A DNA stretch of 30,817 nucleotides from Candidatus Eiseniibacteriota bacterium. GTDB lineage: Bacteria; Eisenbacteria; RBG-16-71-46; SZUA-252. The stretch spans positions 1 through 30,817 of the forward strand of contig JAEHDN010000230.1 of NCBI GenBank assembly GCA_016880395.1. Direction: 5' to 3'. A model generated the notes under the pieces. The model did not search any database, was not told where the DNA came from, and was given only the letters and a program-made list of their open reading frames with translations. Below are positions 1 to 7,772 of the stretch, piece by piece. Each line of letters opens with the position of its first letter. Within the stretch, counting starts at the first letter, position 1. The translations under genes and the position numbers were made by a program.

Positions 1-1
1 C

Positions 2-481
2 AAGGCCAACATCATCTCGAATCCGCGGATCACGACGGTCAACAACCGCGAGGCCTCGGTCGTGGTCGGCCAGCAGATCCCGCTCATCGTCCAGGACTTC
101 GCCGGCAACGCCGTCACCCAGCTGACGACGATCGGCATCAAGCTGAGCGTCACGCCGCACATCAACGTCGGCAACAAGATCACGATGGACGTCCATCCGG
201 AGGTCTCGGACCTCTCGTCCCAGGCGACCGTGCAGGGCGGCATCATCATCAACACGACGATGGCCGACACCCGCGTGATGGTGAACGACGGCGAGACCGC
301 GGTCATCGGCGGCCTCATCCGGAGCAACGAGAGCGACACCTACCGTGGCGTCCCGGTGCTCATGGACATCCCGCTCCTCGGGAACCTCTTCAAGTCGAGC
401 ACGAAGGTGAAGCAGAAGCGCGAGCTCCTGATCTTCCTCACCCCGAAGATCCTCGGCGAGACGACCGCGTCCACCGAGTAG
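2..481 (+). CDS. pilQ: Type IV pilus secretin PilQ, C-terminal part (5' end outside window)
   Basis: The reading frame is open from base 2 and ends at the TAG at 479-481, giving about 159 residues of the C-terminal secretin domain. Visible signatures are SNPRITTVNNREA followed by GQQIPLIVQD, and further on GETAVIGGLI, VPVLMDIPLLGNLFK and RELLIFLTPKIL, all typical of the outer-membrane beta-barrel core of secretins (PilQ/GspD/PulD). Secretins form a large ring channel in the outer membrane, here most likely for type IV pilus extrusion or DNA uptake. The choice of PilQ over GspD rests on the next gene being aroK, since pilQ-aroK adjacency is a known arrangement; the N-terminal domains that would settle it are not in the window. 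A strong terminator follows the stop. Confidence 0.85.
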   Translation, partial: KANIISNPRITTVNNREASVVVGQQIPLIVQDFAGNAVTQLTTIGIKLSVTPHINVGNKITMDVHPEVSDLSSQATVQGGIIINTTMADTRVMVNDGETAVIGGLIRSNESDTYRGVPVLMDIPLLGNLFKSSTKVKQKRELLIFLTPKILGETTASTE

Positions 482-526
482 AGCCGCGCGGGCGCCTGTT
501 CCGCCCGGCCCCTCCTCTGTATACTG

Positions 527-558
527 CGGGGCCCTTCCCAACGGGAGGGCCCCGTTTT
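527..558 (+). terminator. Rho-independent terminator after pilQ
   Basis: The arm GGGGCCCT (528-535) pairs perfectly with AGGGCCCC (546-553), with an outer C-G pair (527/554) and an inner CCC/GGG extension. TTTT follows at 555-558. It lies between the pilQ stop (481) and the aroK start, so it probably ends the pil operon transcript. Confidence 0.8.
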
Positions 559-578
559 CGTTTACGAGGCCAGGTTCC

Positions 579-583
579 GGAGG
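579..583 (+). promoter_or_regulatory. Ribosome binding site deciding the aroK start
   Basis: GGAGG lies five bases upstream of a CTG codon at 589-591 and is the only good Shine-Dalgarno match near the start of the aroK frame. It supports CTG initiation rather than the TTG at 616, which lies inside the ATP-binding loop. Confidence 0.5.
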
Positions 584-588
584 CCACG

Positions 589-1143
589 CTGTTCGCGCGC
601 ATCGCCCTGATCGGATTGCCGGGAGCCGGGAAGAGCGCCGCGGCTCCGCTGCTCGCCGCGGCCCTCGGCTTCGCCGTCCTGGACCTGGATCTCGAGGTCG
701 AGCGAGCGAGCGGGATCAAGGTGTCGGAGCTGATCCGGACGCTGGGCGAGGCGGCCTTCCGCGAGCTCGAGGCGAGGTCGCTCGAGGTCGCGCTCCGCGG
801 GGAGCCGCCGGGCGGGGGCCTCGTGATCGCGTGCGGCGGGGGTGTCCTCGGGCGCGAGGAGAACCGGGAGCGGCTCCGACATGACGCGTGCGTGATCTGG
901 CTCCAGGTCGCTCCGGAGACGGCGACGGAGCGGCTCGGATCCCTGGGGCGGGACGCGCGGCCGCTCCTCGACGGCGGCACGGCGCTGGAGCGCCTCGAGG
1001 GCCTGGAGGCGGCCCGACGCGAGGCGTATCGCGCGGCCGCAGACGCCGTCGTGGACACCGAGGGGCGGTCCCCGGCGGAAGTCGCGGAGGCCGCGGCAGC
1101 GGCCTGGCGGGAGCGATCGGCGTGGGATTCGTCCGCATCGTAG
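589..1143 (+). CDS. aroK: Shikimate kinase
   Basis: Phosphorylates the 3-hydroxyl of shikimate with ATP in the cytoplasmic chorismate pathway. The P-loop GLPGAGKS occupies residues 9-16 if translation starts at CTG 589. Further family features are DLDLEVERASG (shikimate-binding Asp), FRELEARSL, the CGGGV glycine triplet and DARPLLD (lid Arg). The protein is 184 residues, close to the usual 170-180. The first ATG/GTG/TTG codon in frame is TTG at 616, which would cut off the front of the P-loop; upstream there is no conventional start before the frame enters the terminator, and GGAGG sits correctly for CTG 589. The 3' end overlaps rsmD by 22 bases. aroK after pilQ is a common bacterial order. 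Function is well supported; the start codon is inferred. Confidence 0.9.
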   Translation: MFARIALIGLPGAGKSAAAPLLAAALGFAVLDLDLEVERASGIKVSELIRTLGEAAFRELEARSLEVALRGEPPGGGLVIACGGGVLGREENRERLRHDACVIWLQVAPETATERLGSLGRDARPLLDGGTALERLEGLEAARREAYRAAADAVVDTEGRSPAEVAEAAAAAWRERSAWDSSAS

Positions 1144-1709
1144 GGGGCTCCCTCGGCGGCCGGAGGCTCCAGGTGCTCGACCGAGGAATCCGTCCGACGT
1201 CGGAGCGCACGCGCGAGGCGATCTTCGATATCCTGGGCGGGGGACCGGTCGCGGGGGCGCGCGTACTCGACCTCTACGCCGGCACGGGCGCTCTCGGGGC
1301 CGAGGCGCTGAGCCGCGGCGCGCGAACCGCCGACTTCGTCGAGAAGGATCGCGCGGTGGCGCGACGGCTCGAGGAGAGCCTGCGCGAGCTCGGCCTCGCG
1401 GAGCGGGTCCGGGTCGAGGTCGCCGACCTCGACCGGGGTGCTTTGCCGGCCAGCCTCGAGAGCCCGTGGGATCTCGTGTTCCTCGACCCGCCCTACCAAG
1501 GCGACGCGGGCCGGCGCTGGGTCGAAGCGATCGCGCGTGGCGCGATCCTGGGCGAGGGGGGGATCCTCGTGTACGAACGGCGGAAGGGAACCGAGGCGCC
1601 GGTGCCGGCGGGGCTCACGCTCTTGACCGACCGCACCTACGGCGACACCGCGGTCGCGTTCTATCGCACGGACGCCCCTGAGGGGCGGTCCGGACAAGGA
1701 GGCCTATGA
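1122..1709 (+). CDS. rsmD: 16S rRNA (guanine(966)-N2)-methyltransferase RsmD
   Basis: SAM-dependent methylation of G966 of 16S rRNA in the assembling 30S subunit. The 195-residue protein opens with FVRIVGGSLGGRRL and RPTSERTREAIFDIL, typical RsmD N-terminal features. The SAM-binding motif VLDLYAGTGALGAEALSRGA follows, then the catalytic DPPY motif in LVFLDPPYQGD. Length fits the family (about 190-200). GTG 1122 is chosen because RsmD homology begins immediately after it; a longer frame upstream reads only as a shadow of aroK. It overlaps aroK by 22 bases, and its stop TGA (1707-1709) overlaps the coaD start, so translation is probably coupled. RsmD-CoaD adjacency is widespread in bacteria. 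Confidence 0.9.
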   Translation: MGFVRIVGGSLGGRRLQVLDRGIRPTSERTREAIFDILGGGPVAGARVLDLYAGTGALGAEALSRGARTADFVEKDRAVARRLEESLRELGLAERVRVEVADLDRGALPASLESPWDLVFLDPPYQGDAGRRWVEAIARGAILGEGGILVYERRKGTEAPVPAGLTLLTDRTYGDTAVAFYRTDAPEGRSGQGGL

Positions 1710-2197
1710 AGAGCGGCGTGTTCGCCGGCACCTTCGACCCGGTCACGAACGGCCATCTCGACCTCATCCACCGCGCGCTCGGCGTGGTGGACCGGCTCGT
1801 CGTCGCCGTCGCGCCCAGGCCGGAGAAGGGGGTTCTCTTCACGCTCGAGGAGCGGGTCCAGATGATCCGCGACGCGATCGGCGCGGAGCCGAGGGTGGTG
1901 GTGGAGCCGTTCCACGGGCTCCTCGTCGACCACGCGAAGGCGCGCGGCATCGCGATCATCATCCGGGGCGTCCGCTTCGTCTCCGATTTCGAGTACGAGT
2001 TCCAGATGGCGCTCATGAATCGACGCCTCGACCCGGGCATCGACACGATCTTCCTCATGCCGAGCGAGACCTACACCTACGTGAACTCGACCCTCGTGAA
2101 GGAGATCGCGCGGCACGGCGGCGCGGTGGATCCCTTCGTGCCGCCCAACGTGCTGGAGCGGCTCTCCGCCGCGCTCCGGAAGGCGGCGACCCGGTGA
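1706..2197 (+). CDS. coaD: Phosphopantetheine adenylyltransferase
   Basis: Transfers AMP from ATP to 4'-phosphopantetheine, the penultimate step of coenzyme A synthesis. The protein (163 residues, the usual length) begins GVFAGTFDPVTNGHLDLI, containing the nucleotidyltransferase GH motif. It also has IIRGVRFVSDFEYEFQMA, FLMPSETYTYVNSTLVKEI and a C-terminal HGG segment, all diagnostic of bacterial CoaD. The start ATG is preceded by AAGGAGG at a good distance. The start overlaps the rsmD stop and the stop overlaps the next gene by four bases, so this is one translationally coupled operon. Confidence 0.95.
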   Translation: MKSGVFAGTFDPVTNGHLDLIHRALGVVDRLVVAVAPRPEKGVLFTLEERVQMIRDAIGAEPRVVVEPFHGLLVDHAKARGIAIIIRGVRFVSDFEYEFQMALMNRRLDPGIDTIFLMPSETYTYVNSTLVKEIARHGGAVDPFVPPNVLERLSAALRKAATR

Positions 2198-3402
2198 CCG
2201 CGAGCCGCGCCACCGCCCGCGAGCGGGTGAGCGCGCGAGTACGCGCGCTCCGCCCCTCGGAGACCCTGGCCCTGAGCGCGCGAGCCCGCGAGCTCCGCGC
2301 GCGGGGCGAGCACGTCGTCTCCTTCGCGGCCGGCGAGCCCGATTTCGACACGCCCGAGCACATCCGCGCCGCGGGCGTCGAGGCGATCCAGTCGGGGCAC
2401 ACGCGCTACACCGAGGTGGCCGGCGTGGCCGCGCTGCGGGAGGCGATCACTGCAAAGCTCGCTCGCGAGAACCGCGTGACGTACGACCCGCGCGAGATCG
2501 TGGTCAGCAATGGCGCCAAGCACGCGATCTGGAACGCACTCTTCACGCTGCTCGAGCCGGGGGACGAGGTGCTCTGCCCGGTGCCGTATTGGGTCACGTT
2601 TCCCGAGATCGTCCGCCTGATCGGCGCGACGCCGGTGCCGGTGATGCCCGCGTCCGGGCGGTACAAGGTCACGCCGGTCGAGCTCGAGCGGGCGCGATCG
2701 CCGCGATCGCGGCTCCTCGTTCTCAACAGCCCCAACAATCCGTCCGGCGCGGTCTACACCCGGCGGGAGATCGAGGCCCTGGCCGAGTTCGTGCTCCGCC
2801 ACGATCTGTACGTCCTCTCCGACGAGATCTACGAGATCCTGGTCTACGGGGATGCCGAGCACGTGTCGATCGCATCGCTCGGCCCCGAGCTAAGGGAGCG
2901 TACCGTCCTCGTGAACGGGGTATCCAAGACATGGGCGATGACCGGCTGGCGGCTCGGATACGCGGCGGCGCCGCGCGAGGTCGCGGACGGGATGGAGCGC
3001 CTCCAGGGGCAGATGACGTCCAATCCCTCGAGCGTCTCCCAGCAGGCGGCGCTCCGCGCGTTGACGGGGGACCGGGGACCGGCGCTCGCGATGCGCGAGC
3101 GGTTCGCGAAGCGGCGGGACCGGATGGTGGAGCGGCTTCGCCGAATCGGTGGCGTACGCCTGGAGGTGCCCGCGGGAGCGTTCTACGCGTTCCCGGACGT
3201 GAGCGAGCGGATCGCAGGGGCGCGGAACGGCGTGGCCGATTCGGCCGGTCTGTGCGACTACCTGATCGATGAGGCGAAGATCGTGTGCGTGCCCGGCTCG
3301 GCCTTCGGCCTGGAGGGACACCTCCGGCTGAGCTACGCGATCTCGGAGCGCGATATCGACGAGGGACTGGACCGGCTGGAGGCCGCGTTCCAAGGTCTTT
3401 GA
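2194..3402 (+). CDS. Class I pyridoxal-phosphate aminotransferase, aspartate aminotransferase type
   Basis: PLP-dependent transamination, most likely between aspartate or a related amino acid and 2-oxoglutarate. In the 402-residue sequence FAAGEPDFDTPEHI (substrate loop), SNGAKHAIWNA, NSPNNPSGAVY and LSDEIYEILVY appear in order. SKTWAMTGWRLGY carries the Schiff-base lysine at residue 245. This combination matches the bacterial class Ib aspartate aminotransferases, but prephenate or aromatic aminotransferase activity cannot be excluded by sequence reading, and the neighbouring aroK makes that alternative worth noting. The start is GTG overlapping the coaD stop by four bases (GTGA). Confidence 0.88.
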   Translation: MTASRATARERVSARVRALRPSETLALSARARELRARGEHVVSFAAGEPDFDTPEHIRAAGVEAIQSGHTRYTEVAGVAALREAITAKLARENRVTYDPREIVVSNGAKHAIWNALFTLLEPGDEVLCPVPYWVTFPEIVRLIGATPVPVMPASGRYKVTPVELERARSPRSRLLVLNSPNNPSGAVYTRREIEALAEFVLRHDLYVLSDEIYEILVYGDAEHVSIASLGPELRERTVLVNGVSKTWAMTGWRLGYAAAPREVADGMERLQGQMTSNPSSVSQQAALRALTGDRGPALAMRERFAKRRDRMVERLRRIGGVRLEVPAGAFYAFPDVSERIAGARNGVADSAGLCDYLIDEAKIVCVPGSAFGLEGHLRLSYAISERDIDEGLDRLEAAFQGL

Positions 3403-3414
3403 ACCGGAGGTTCG

Positions 3415-3702
3415 ATGCCGACGTACGAGTACGAGTGCCTGAAGTGCGGAAAGCGATTCGAGGTGTTCCAGAAGATGACCGATCCGCCCCGGAAGCGGTG
3501 CCCGACCTGCCGGGGCAAGGTCCGCAGGCTGATCGGCGCTGGCGCCGGGATGATCTTCAAGGGGAGCGGCTTCTACATCACCGACTATCGCTCCTCCTCC
3601 TACAAGGAGCAGCAGAAGAAGGAGTCCGGCGGTTCGGCTCCAGCAAAGGATGAATCGAAGCCGAAGCCGAAGCCGAAAGAGGGAGCTCCGAAAACGCAGT
3701 AA
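3415..3702 (+). CDS. FmdB-family zinc ribbon protein
   Basis: A 95-residue protein beginning MPTYEYECLKCGKRFEVFQ, the FmdB/regulatory zinc-ribbon signature. Two CxxC pairs (CLKC and CPTC, about residues 8-11 and 30-33) should bind one zinc. It continues with the family segment ending GSGFYITDYRSS. The tail is a lysine/proline low-complexity stretch (KPKPKPK). GGAGG precedes the ATG. The biochemical role of this family is not firmly known; some members were first noticed next to formamidase genes as putative regulators. It is the last gene of the aroK-led operon, and a promoter lies just downstream for the next gene. Confidence 0.85.
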   Translation: MPTYEYECLKCGKRFEVFQKMTDPPRKRCPTCRGKVRRLIGAGAGMIFKGSGFYITDYRSSSYKEQQKKESGGSAPAKDESKPKPKPKEGAPKTQ

Positions 3703-3716
3703 ATGGCCAAATCCGT

Positions 3717-3746
3717 TTGACTCCCCGCGTTTTCCTCTGCTAGGTT
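3717..3746 (+). promoter_or_regulatory. Sigma-70-type promoter upstream of the isocitrate dehydrogenase gene
   Basis: TTGACT at 3717-3722 and TAGGTT at 3741-3746 are separated by 18 bases. They lie in the 162-base gap between the FmdB gene and icd, which otherwise shows no gene. The -35 matches five of six consensus bases, the -10 is weaker. This implies a leader of roughly 110 bases before the ATG at 3865. Confidence 0.5.
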
Positions 3747-3864
3747 GCCGACAGTTCCGACCGGCGCCCGCCTACCCCACCCCGTGGGCGCGAATGGTCG
3801 CTGCAACTCGCGTGACCTCTGCGTCTTGCAATCAGCGTCTCATCTAATTTCGGGAAGGGAGTCA

Positions 3865-4944
3865 ATGGCCTATCGCGTGACGTTGATCCCGGGAGACGGC
3901 ACGGGCCCGGAGCTCGCGCAGGCCACACGCCGCGTCCTCGAGGCCACCGGGATCCGCTTCGAGTGGGATGTGCAGGACGCGGGGACGGACGTGTACGAGA
4001 AGGAGGGCACGCCCCTTCCCGAGCGCGTGCTGGCGTCGCTCCGCAAGAACAAGGTGGGGCTCAAGGGTCCGATCACGACGCCCGTCGGGTCGGGCTTCCG
4101 CAGTGTCAACGTCGCCCTCCGGAAGGAGCTCGACCTCTACGCGTGCGAGCGCCCGTGCAAGTCGTATCCGGGCGTCCGCTCCCGCTACCAGGCGATCGAC
4201 CTCGTCATCATCCGGGAGAACACCGAGGACCTCTACGCCGGCATCGAGTTCCCGGTCGGCTCGCACGGCGCGGAAGCGCTGCGCGAGCTCGTGCGGCGCG
4301 AGGCCAATCGGGAGATCCGCGAGGACTCCGGCATCTCGATCAAACCGATCAGCGTCTCGGGCACCGAGCGGATCGTGCGCCACGCGTTCCGCTACGCCCT
4401 CGCGAACGGGCGGAGGTCGGTCACGGCGGTGCACAAGGCGAACATCATGAAGAACACGGACGGGCTCTTCCTCGACACGGCGCGGAAGGTCGCGCAGGAA
4501 TTCCCGGGCATCGAGTTCCAGGACCGGATCGTGGACAACATGTGCATGCAGCTCGTCCAGACGCCCGAGAACTACGATGTGCTCGTGCTGCCGAATCTCT
4601 ACGGCGACATCATCTCGGATCTCGCCGCGGGGCTCGTGGGCGGCCTCGGCGTGGCGCCCGGCGCCAACATCGGCACCGATACGGCTCTCTTCGAGCCGAC
4701 GCACGGGAGCGCGCCCAAGTACGCGGGCAAGGACAAGGTGAACCCACTCGCGATGATCCTGAGCGGAATGCTGATGCTCCGCTACCTCGGCGAGAAGGAC
4801 GCGTCCGATCGCCTCGAGCGGGCGATCGCCGGCGTCATCAAGCAGGGGAAGCGGGTCACGTACGACATGAAGCCGCGCCGCGACGATCCGACCGCCGTGG
4901 GCACGCAGGCCGCGGCGGACGCCATCATCGAGGCGTTGGACTAG
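3865..4944 (+). CDS. icd: Isocitrate dehydrogenase (isocitrate/isopropylmalate dehydrogenase family)
   Basis: Oxidative decarboxylation of isocitrate to 2-oxoglutarate in the TCA cycle. The substrate-binding segment FRSVNVALRKELDLYACERP has Ser80 and Asn82 in the positions of the phosphorylatable Ser113 and Asn115 of E. coli Icd. ENTEDLYAGIEF carries the catalytic Tyr, VHKANIMK the catalytic Lys, and NLYGDIISDLAAG the metal-binding Asp residues. Length is 359 residues, nearer the short NAD-type enzymes than E. coli Icd (about 416). However, the coenzyme segment reads APKYAGKDKVNP, with Lys285-Tyr286 where NADP enzymes have Lys-Tyr and NAD enzymes usually have Asp-Ile, so NADP use is plausible. 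ATG 3865 follows GGGAAGGGAG; the longer upstream frame shows no homology. Homoisocitrate or isopropylmalate dehydrogenase is less likely. Confidence 0.87.
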   Translation: MAYRVTLIPGDGTGPELAQATRRVLEATGIRFEWDVQDAGTDVYEKEGTPLPERVLASLRKNKVGLKGPITTPVGSGFRSVNVALRKELDLYACERPCKSYPGVRSRYQAIDLVIIRENTEDLYAGIEFPVGSHGAEALRELVRREANREIREDSGISIKPISVSGTERIVRHAFRYALANGRRSVTAVHKANIMKNTDGLFLDTARKVAQEFPGIEFQDRIVDNMCMQLVQTPENYDVLVLPNLYGDIISDLAAGLVGGLGVAPGANIGTDTALFEPTHGSAPKYAGKDKVNPLAMILSGMLMLRYLGEKDASDRLERAIAGVIKQGKRVTYDMKPRRDDPTAVGTQAAADAIIEALD

Positions 4945-4957
4945 CGGGAGCCCGCGC

Positions 4958-6001
4958 GTGCTCGCGGACCGCGCGTCCATCCACGTCGTGGGCGGACGCG
5001 GCGGGAGCGGCTGCGTCAGCTTCCGCCGCGAGAAGTACGTCCCGAAGGGGGGACCCGACGGCGGCGATGGAGGAGACGGGGGGAGCGTCATCCTGGTCGT
5101 GAATCCGCATATGCGCACGCTGCTCGATTTCCAGTCGCGCACGCTGTTCCGCGCCCCTGCGGGCGCGCACGGCTCCGGGAACCAGAGGAGCGGCCGGAGC
5201 GGAGAGGATCTCCGCGTGCCGGTGCCGCAGGGGACGCTCGTGGTCGACGAGGAGTCCGGCGAGACCCTCGCCGATCTCGTGGATCCGGGCATGGAGTTCG
5301 TCGCGGCGCGCGGCGGCCGTGGCGGCCGCGGCAACGCGCGCTTCGCGACGCCGACCCGCCAGGCCCCCCGCATGGCCCAGCCGGGCACCGAGGGGGGAGA
5401 GCGTCGGCTCCGACTCGAGCTTCGCCTCATCGCCGACGTCGGGCTCGTCGGATTCCCCAACGTCGGCAAGTCGACCCTTCTCTCCCGCCTGAGCGCCGCA
5501 CGCCCCAAGATCGCCGACTACGCCTTCACGACGCTCGAGCCGCACCTCGGCCTCGTGCGCGTCCGGGACGAGGAGAGCTTCGTGATGGCGGACCTTCCAG
5601 GTCTGATCGAGGGGGCGCACCAGGGCAAGGGCCTGGGTCACGAGTTCCTCCGCCACATCTGGCGGACCCGGCTCCTGCTCGTTCTCATCGATTCGCTCTC
5701 GGAGGACCCCGCACATGACCTCGGGGTTCTGCGGAACGAGCTCCATTCCTACCATTTGGATTTCGCGCACAAACCCATGATCGTGGTCCTGAGCCGGAAC
5801 GACCTCACGGGAGGGGTTGCCGTGCCGGCGGCGCCGTTTCCGCTCGAAGGAGCGTCGTGGGGTGGAGCCATCTCGGGGGTCACCGGAGAGGGAACGCAGG
5901 CGCTCAAGGATCAGATCTGGTCCATGCTCACGCGAGAGGGTCAAAGCGGCCCCGGCGCGGAGCCCACGAACGGCGGCCGAGTCGCCGGTATCAAGGAGTG
6001 A
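4958..6001 (+). CDS. obgE: Obg-family GTPase (ObgE/CgtA)
   Basis: Essential GTPase linked to 50S ribosome assembly and stress signalling. Residues 1 to about 158 form the glycine-rich Obg fold (VVGGRGGSGCVSFRREKYVP, GGPDGGDGGDGG). The G domain then has P-loop GFPNVGKS (165-172), a switch region ending DYAFTTLEPHLG, and DLPGLIEGAHQGKGLGHEFL. The G4 position reads SRND (279-282) instead of the canonical NKxD; the Asp is kept but Asn and Lys are replaced. G5 is SGVTGEG. Length 347 fits Obg without a long C-terminal extension. The GTG start lies 13 bases after the icd stop with GGGAG upstream. Family assignment is firm; the G4 change is seen directly, its effect is unknown. Confidence 0.93.
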   Translation: MLADRASIHVVGGRGGSGCVSFRREKYVPKGGPDGGDGGDGGSVILVVNPHMRTLLDFQSRTLFRAPAGAHGSGNQRSGRSGEDLRVPVPQGTLVVDEESGETLADLVDPGMEFVAARGGRGGRGNARFATPTRQAPRMAQPGTEGGERRLRLELRLIADVGLVGFPNVGKSTLLSRLSAARPKIADYAFTTLEPHLGLVRVRDEESFVMADLPGLIEGAHQGKGLGHEFLRHIWRTRLLLVLIDSLSEDPAHDLGVLRNELHSYHLDFAHKPMIVVLSRNDLTGGVAVPAAPFPLEGASWGGAISGVTGEGTQALKDQIWSMLTREGQSGPGAEPTNGGRVAGIKE

Positions 6002-6005
6002 CATC

Positions 6006-6626
6006 ATGAATCCCAAGGACACGACGCGGCTCTGGGAAGAGCTGCGCCACCGCGACCCCGACGAGAAGCAGGAGTGGATCCGCCAGCTCGCCGAGCAGCC
6101 CACCGCCGATTCGGTCGACGTGCTCCTCGACGTGCTGAAGCAGGAGAGCTGGTACCTCCGCGACCAGGCCGCACGCGCGCTCGCCACGCTGGGCGAGCGG
6201 GTCGTGGATCGCCTCATCGACATGCTCGAGTTCGGGCTCTGGTACACGCGGAGCTCCGCGGCCTCGGCGCTCGGGCGGATGGGGCTACCCGTGGCGGCGG
6301 CCCCGCTCGTGGAGCTCCTGCACGATCCGAACCGCACGGTGCGCGACGCCGCGCGCGACTCGCTCGTGCAGATCTGCGGCAACGAGATGGGAGCCTTCGC
6401 CGTCGCGGGGGCGGTGCGCGAGCTCCCCGAGCGCGCGCAGCGCTTTGCGCTCGACGGACTCGCCGTGCGGGACGCGGCGGTCGCCGACCACATCCAGGCG
6501 ATGCTCACGGACCCGTCGCCCCTCGCCGTCGCCGATCGCCGCCCGCTCGCGCGCGCCGTGAACGAGGATGGCGTCCTCTGGGACGACGTGGTCGGTGACG
6601 AGGGAGCGAAGCAGGGCTCGGCCTGA
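6006..6626 (+). CDS. HEAT-repeat protein
   Basis: A 206-residue protein without recognised catalytic motifs. It shows three or more successive HEAT-type helical pairs: a segment ending LLDVLKQESWYLRDQAARAL, then MLEFGLWYTRSSAASALGRM, then LVELLHDPNRTVRDAARDSL. Each carries the hydrophobic spacing and the Arg/Asp positions of HEAT repeats. Such proteins are scaffolds for protein binding; no partner can be named. The ATG at 6006 lies four bases after the obgE stop, with AAGGAG upstream, so it belongs to the same transcript. No signal peptide or membrane segment is seen, so it is probably cytoplasmic. Confidence 0.8.
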   Translation: MNPKDTTRLWEELRHRDPDEKQEWIRQLAEQPTADSVDVLLDVLKQESWYLRDQAARALATLGERVVDRLIDMLEFGLWYTRSSAASALGRMGLPVAAAPLVELLHDPNRTVRDAARDSLVQICGNEMGAFAVAGAVRELPERAQRFALDGLAVRDAAVADHIQAMLTDPSPLAVADRRPLARAVNEDGVLWDDVVGDEGAKQGSA

Positions 6627-6687
6627 TCCGCGCGGCCGGGCGCGCCCCTGGCGCGCGACGGACGGCGGAGCGGGAGTGGGGGGAAGG

Positions 6688-7725
6688 GTGGACGGGAACG
6701 TGGAGACGCTCCGGCGGGCGCTCGCTCAGGGCGCATGGCCGAAGGCATCGCGTGAGCCGGATGATGTCCTCATCGAGCGGGGCGCAGCGCTCCTCGCCGC
6801 GCAGGGAGCCCGCGCGGTCTCGCACCTGGATCCGAACTACCCGCGTGGGCTCTCCGATCTCCACACACTCGCGACAATCAGCCTGGGTTCCTCTCGAATC
6901 CGCCGCGCTCCCGAGAAGTGCTCCCCCGTCGTCTTTCTCCGAGGCCCGTGGAAGTCGAGACGGATCGTCGCGATCGTGGGCTCCCGGAGCGCCACCCTGG
7001 ACGGAGTCCGCGTCGCGCGCGAGATGGCCGCGTTCCTCGCGGGGCATGGCGTCGCCGTGGTGAGCGGCCTCGCACGGGGCATCGACGCGGCCGCGCACGA
7101 AGGCGCGCTCGAGGCGGGCGGACTGAGCGGGGCGGTGCTGGGCACGTCCCTCCATGAGTGCTATCCCAAGGCTCACGCCGCGCTCCAGGAGCGCCTCGCG
7201 TCCTCGCTCGGTCTGATGACGGAGATCTTCCCGGGATCTCCGCATTACCCTGGGTCGTTCTCGGTCCGGAATCATCTCCTCGCGGCGATCGCCGACGCGA
7301 CCGTGGTCGTGCAGGGAAACGGGGCGAGCGGCTCGCTCATCACGGCGGGAGCGGCGCACGCGATGGGCCGCCCGGTCGGCGCCGTGCCATGGGATATCTA
7401 CGAGGCGCTGGGAGCCGCGTGCCATCTCCTCCTGCGCCAGGGAAGGACCGTCCTGATCCGCGGACCCGAAGACGCCCTCGCGCTCCTCGGGCCGGAGCCG
7501 TCGCGGCACTTGGCGCCGCAGGCTCTCGTCGCGCCGGAATCCCTGGGCGAGCGTGAGTCCCGCGCGCTCGCGTCGATCGGCCGCGTGCCGCGGTGCTTCG
7601 ACGACGTCGCGGCGGCGTCCGGCCTCAGCGCCTCGGAGCTCGGCGCCGCGCTCGTCGAGCTCGAGCTGCTCGGGCTCGCGAGACGCGAGGCCGGAGGCCG
7701 TGTGCGCCGGGCCGCGGGCGTCTAG
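6688..7725 (+). CDS. dprA: DNA-processing protein DprA
   Basis: DprA binds incoming single-stranded DNA during transformation and loads RecA. The Rossmann-like DprA domain is clear: AIVGSRSATLDG, VVSGLARGIDAAAHEGAL, GTSLHECYPKAH, PGSFSVRNHLLAAIADATVV and GASGSLITAGAAHAMGRPV. The last about 60 residues form a winged-helix-like tail (FDDVAAASGLSASELGAALV). Two GTG starts are possible, 6688 (345 residues) and 6700 (341); the second has the better-spaced AAGGG. A longer frame upstream overlaps only the end of the HEAT gene and shows no homology. A secretin gene of PilQ type in the same window is consistent with natural competence, but this is inference. Confidence 0.9.
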   Translation: MDGNVETLRRALAQGAWPKASREPDDVLIERGAALLAAQGARAVSHLDPNYPRGLSDLHTLATISLGSSRIRRAPEKCSPVVFLRGPWKSRRIVAIVGSRSATLDGVRVAREMAAFLAGHGVAVVSGLARGIDAAAHEGALEAGGLSGAVLGTSLHECYPKAHAALQERLASSLGLMTEIFPGSPHYPGSFSVRNHLLAAIADATVVVQGNGASGSLITAGAAHAMGRPVGAVPWDIYEALGAACHLLLRQGRTVLIRGPEDALALLGPEPSRHLAPQALVAPESLGERESRALASIGRVPRCFDDVAAASGLSASELGAALVELELLGLARREAGGRVRRAAGV

Positions 7726-7772
7726 GCTCGTGGGTCCGAATCGAGCCCCGAACGCCGCGCGCATCGCCTGAC

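Noticed and set aside
520..525. TATACT as a -10 box for aroK
   Set aside because: The hexamer is good but no acceptable -35 lies 16-18 bases upstream, and the terminator hairpin follows at once.
438..1697. Long minus-strand open frame across aroK and rsmD
   Set aside because: Antisense shadow of two recognised genes; no motif.
3745..3864. N-terminal extension of isocitrate dehydrogenase from GTG-like codon 3745
   Set aside because: Homology starts at ATG 3865 with a Shine-Dalgarno; the extension runs through the promoter-leader region.
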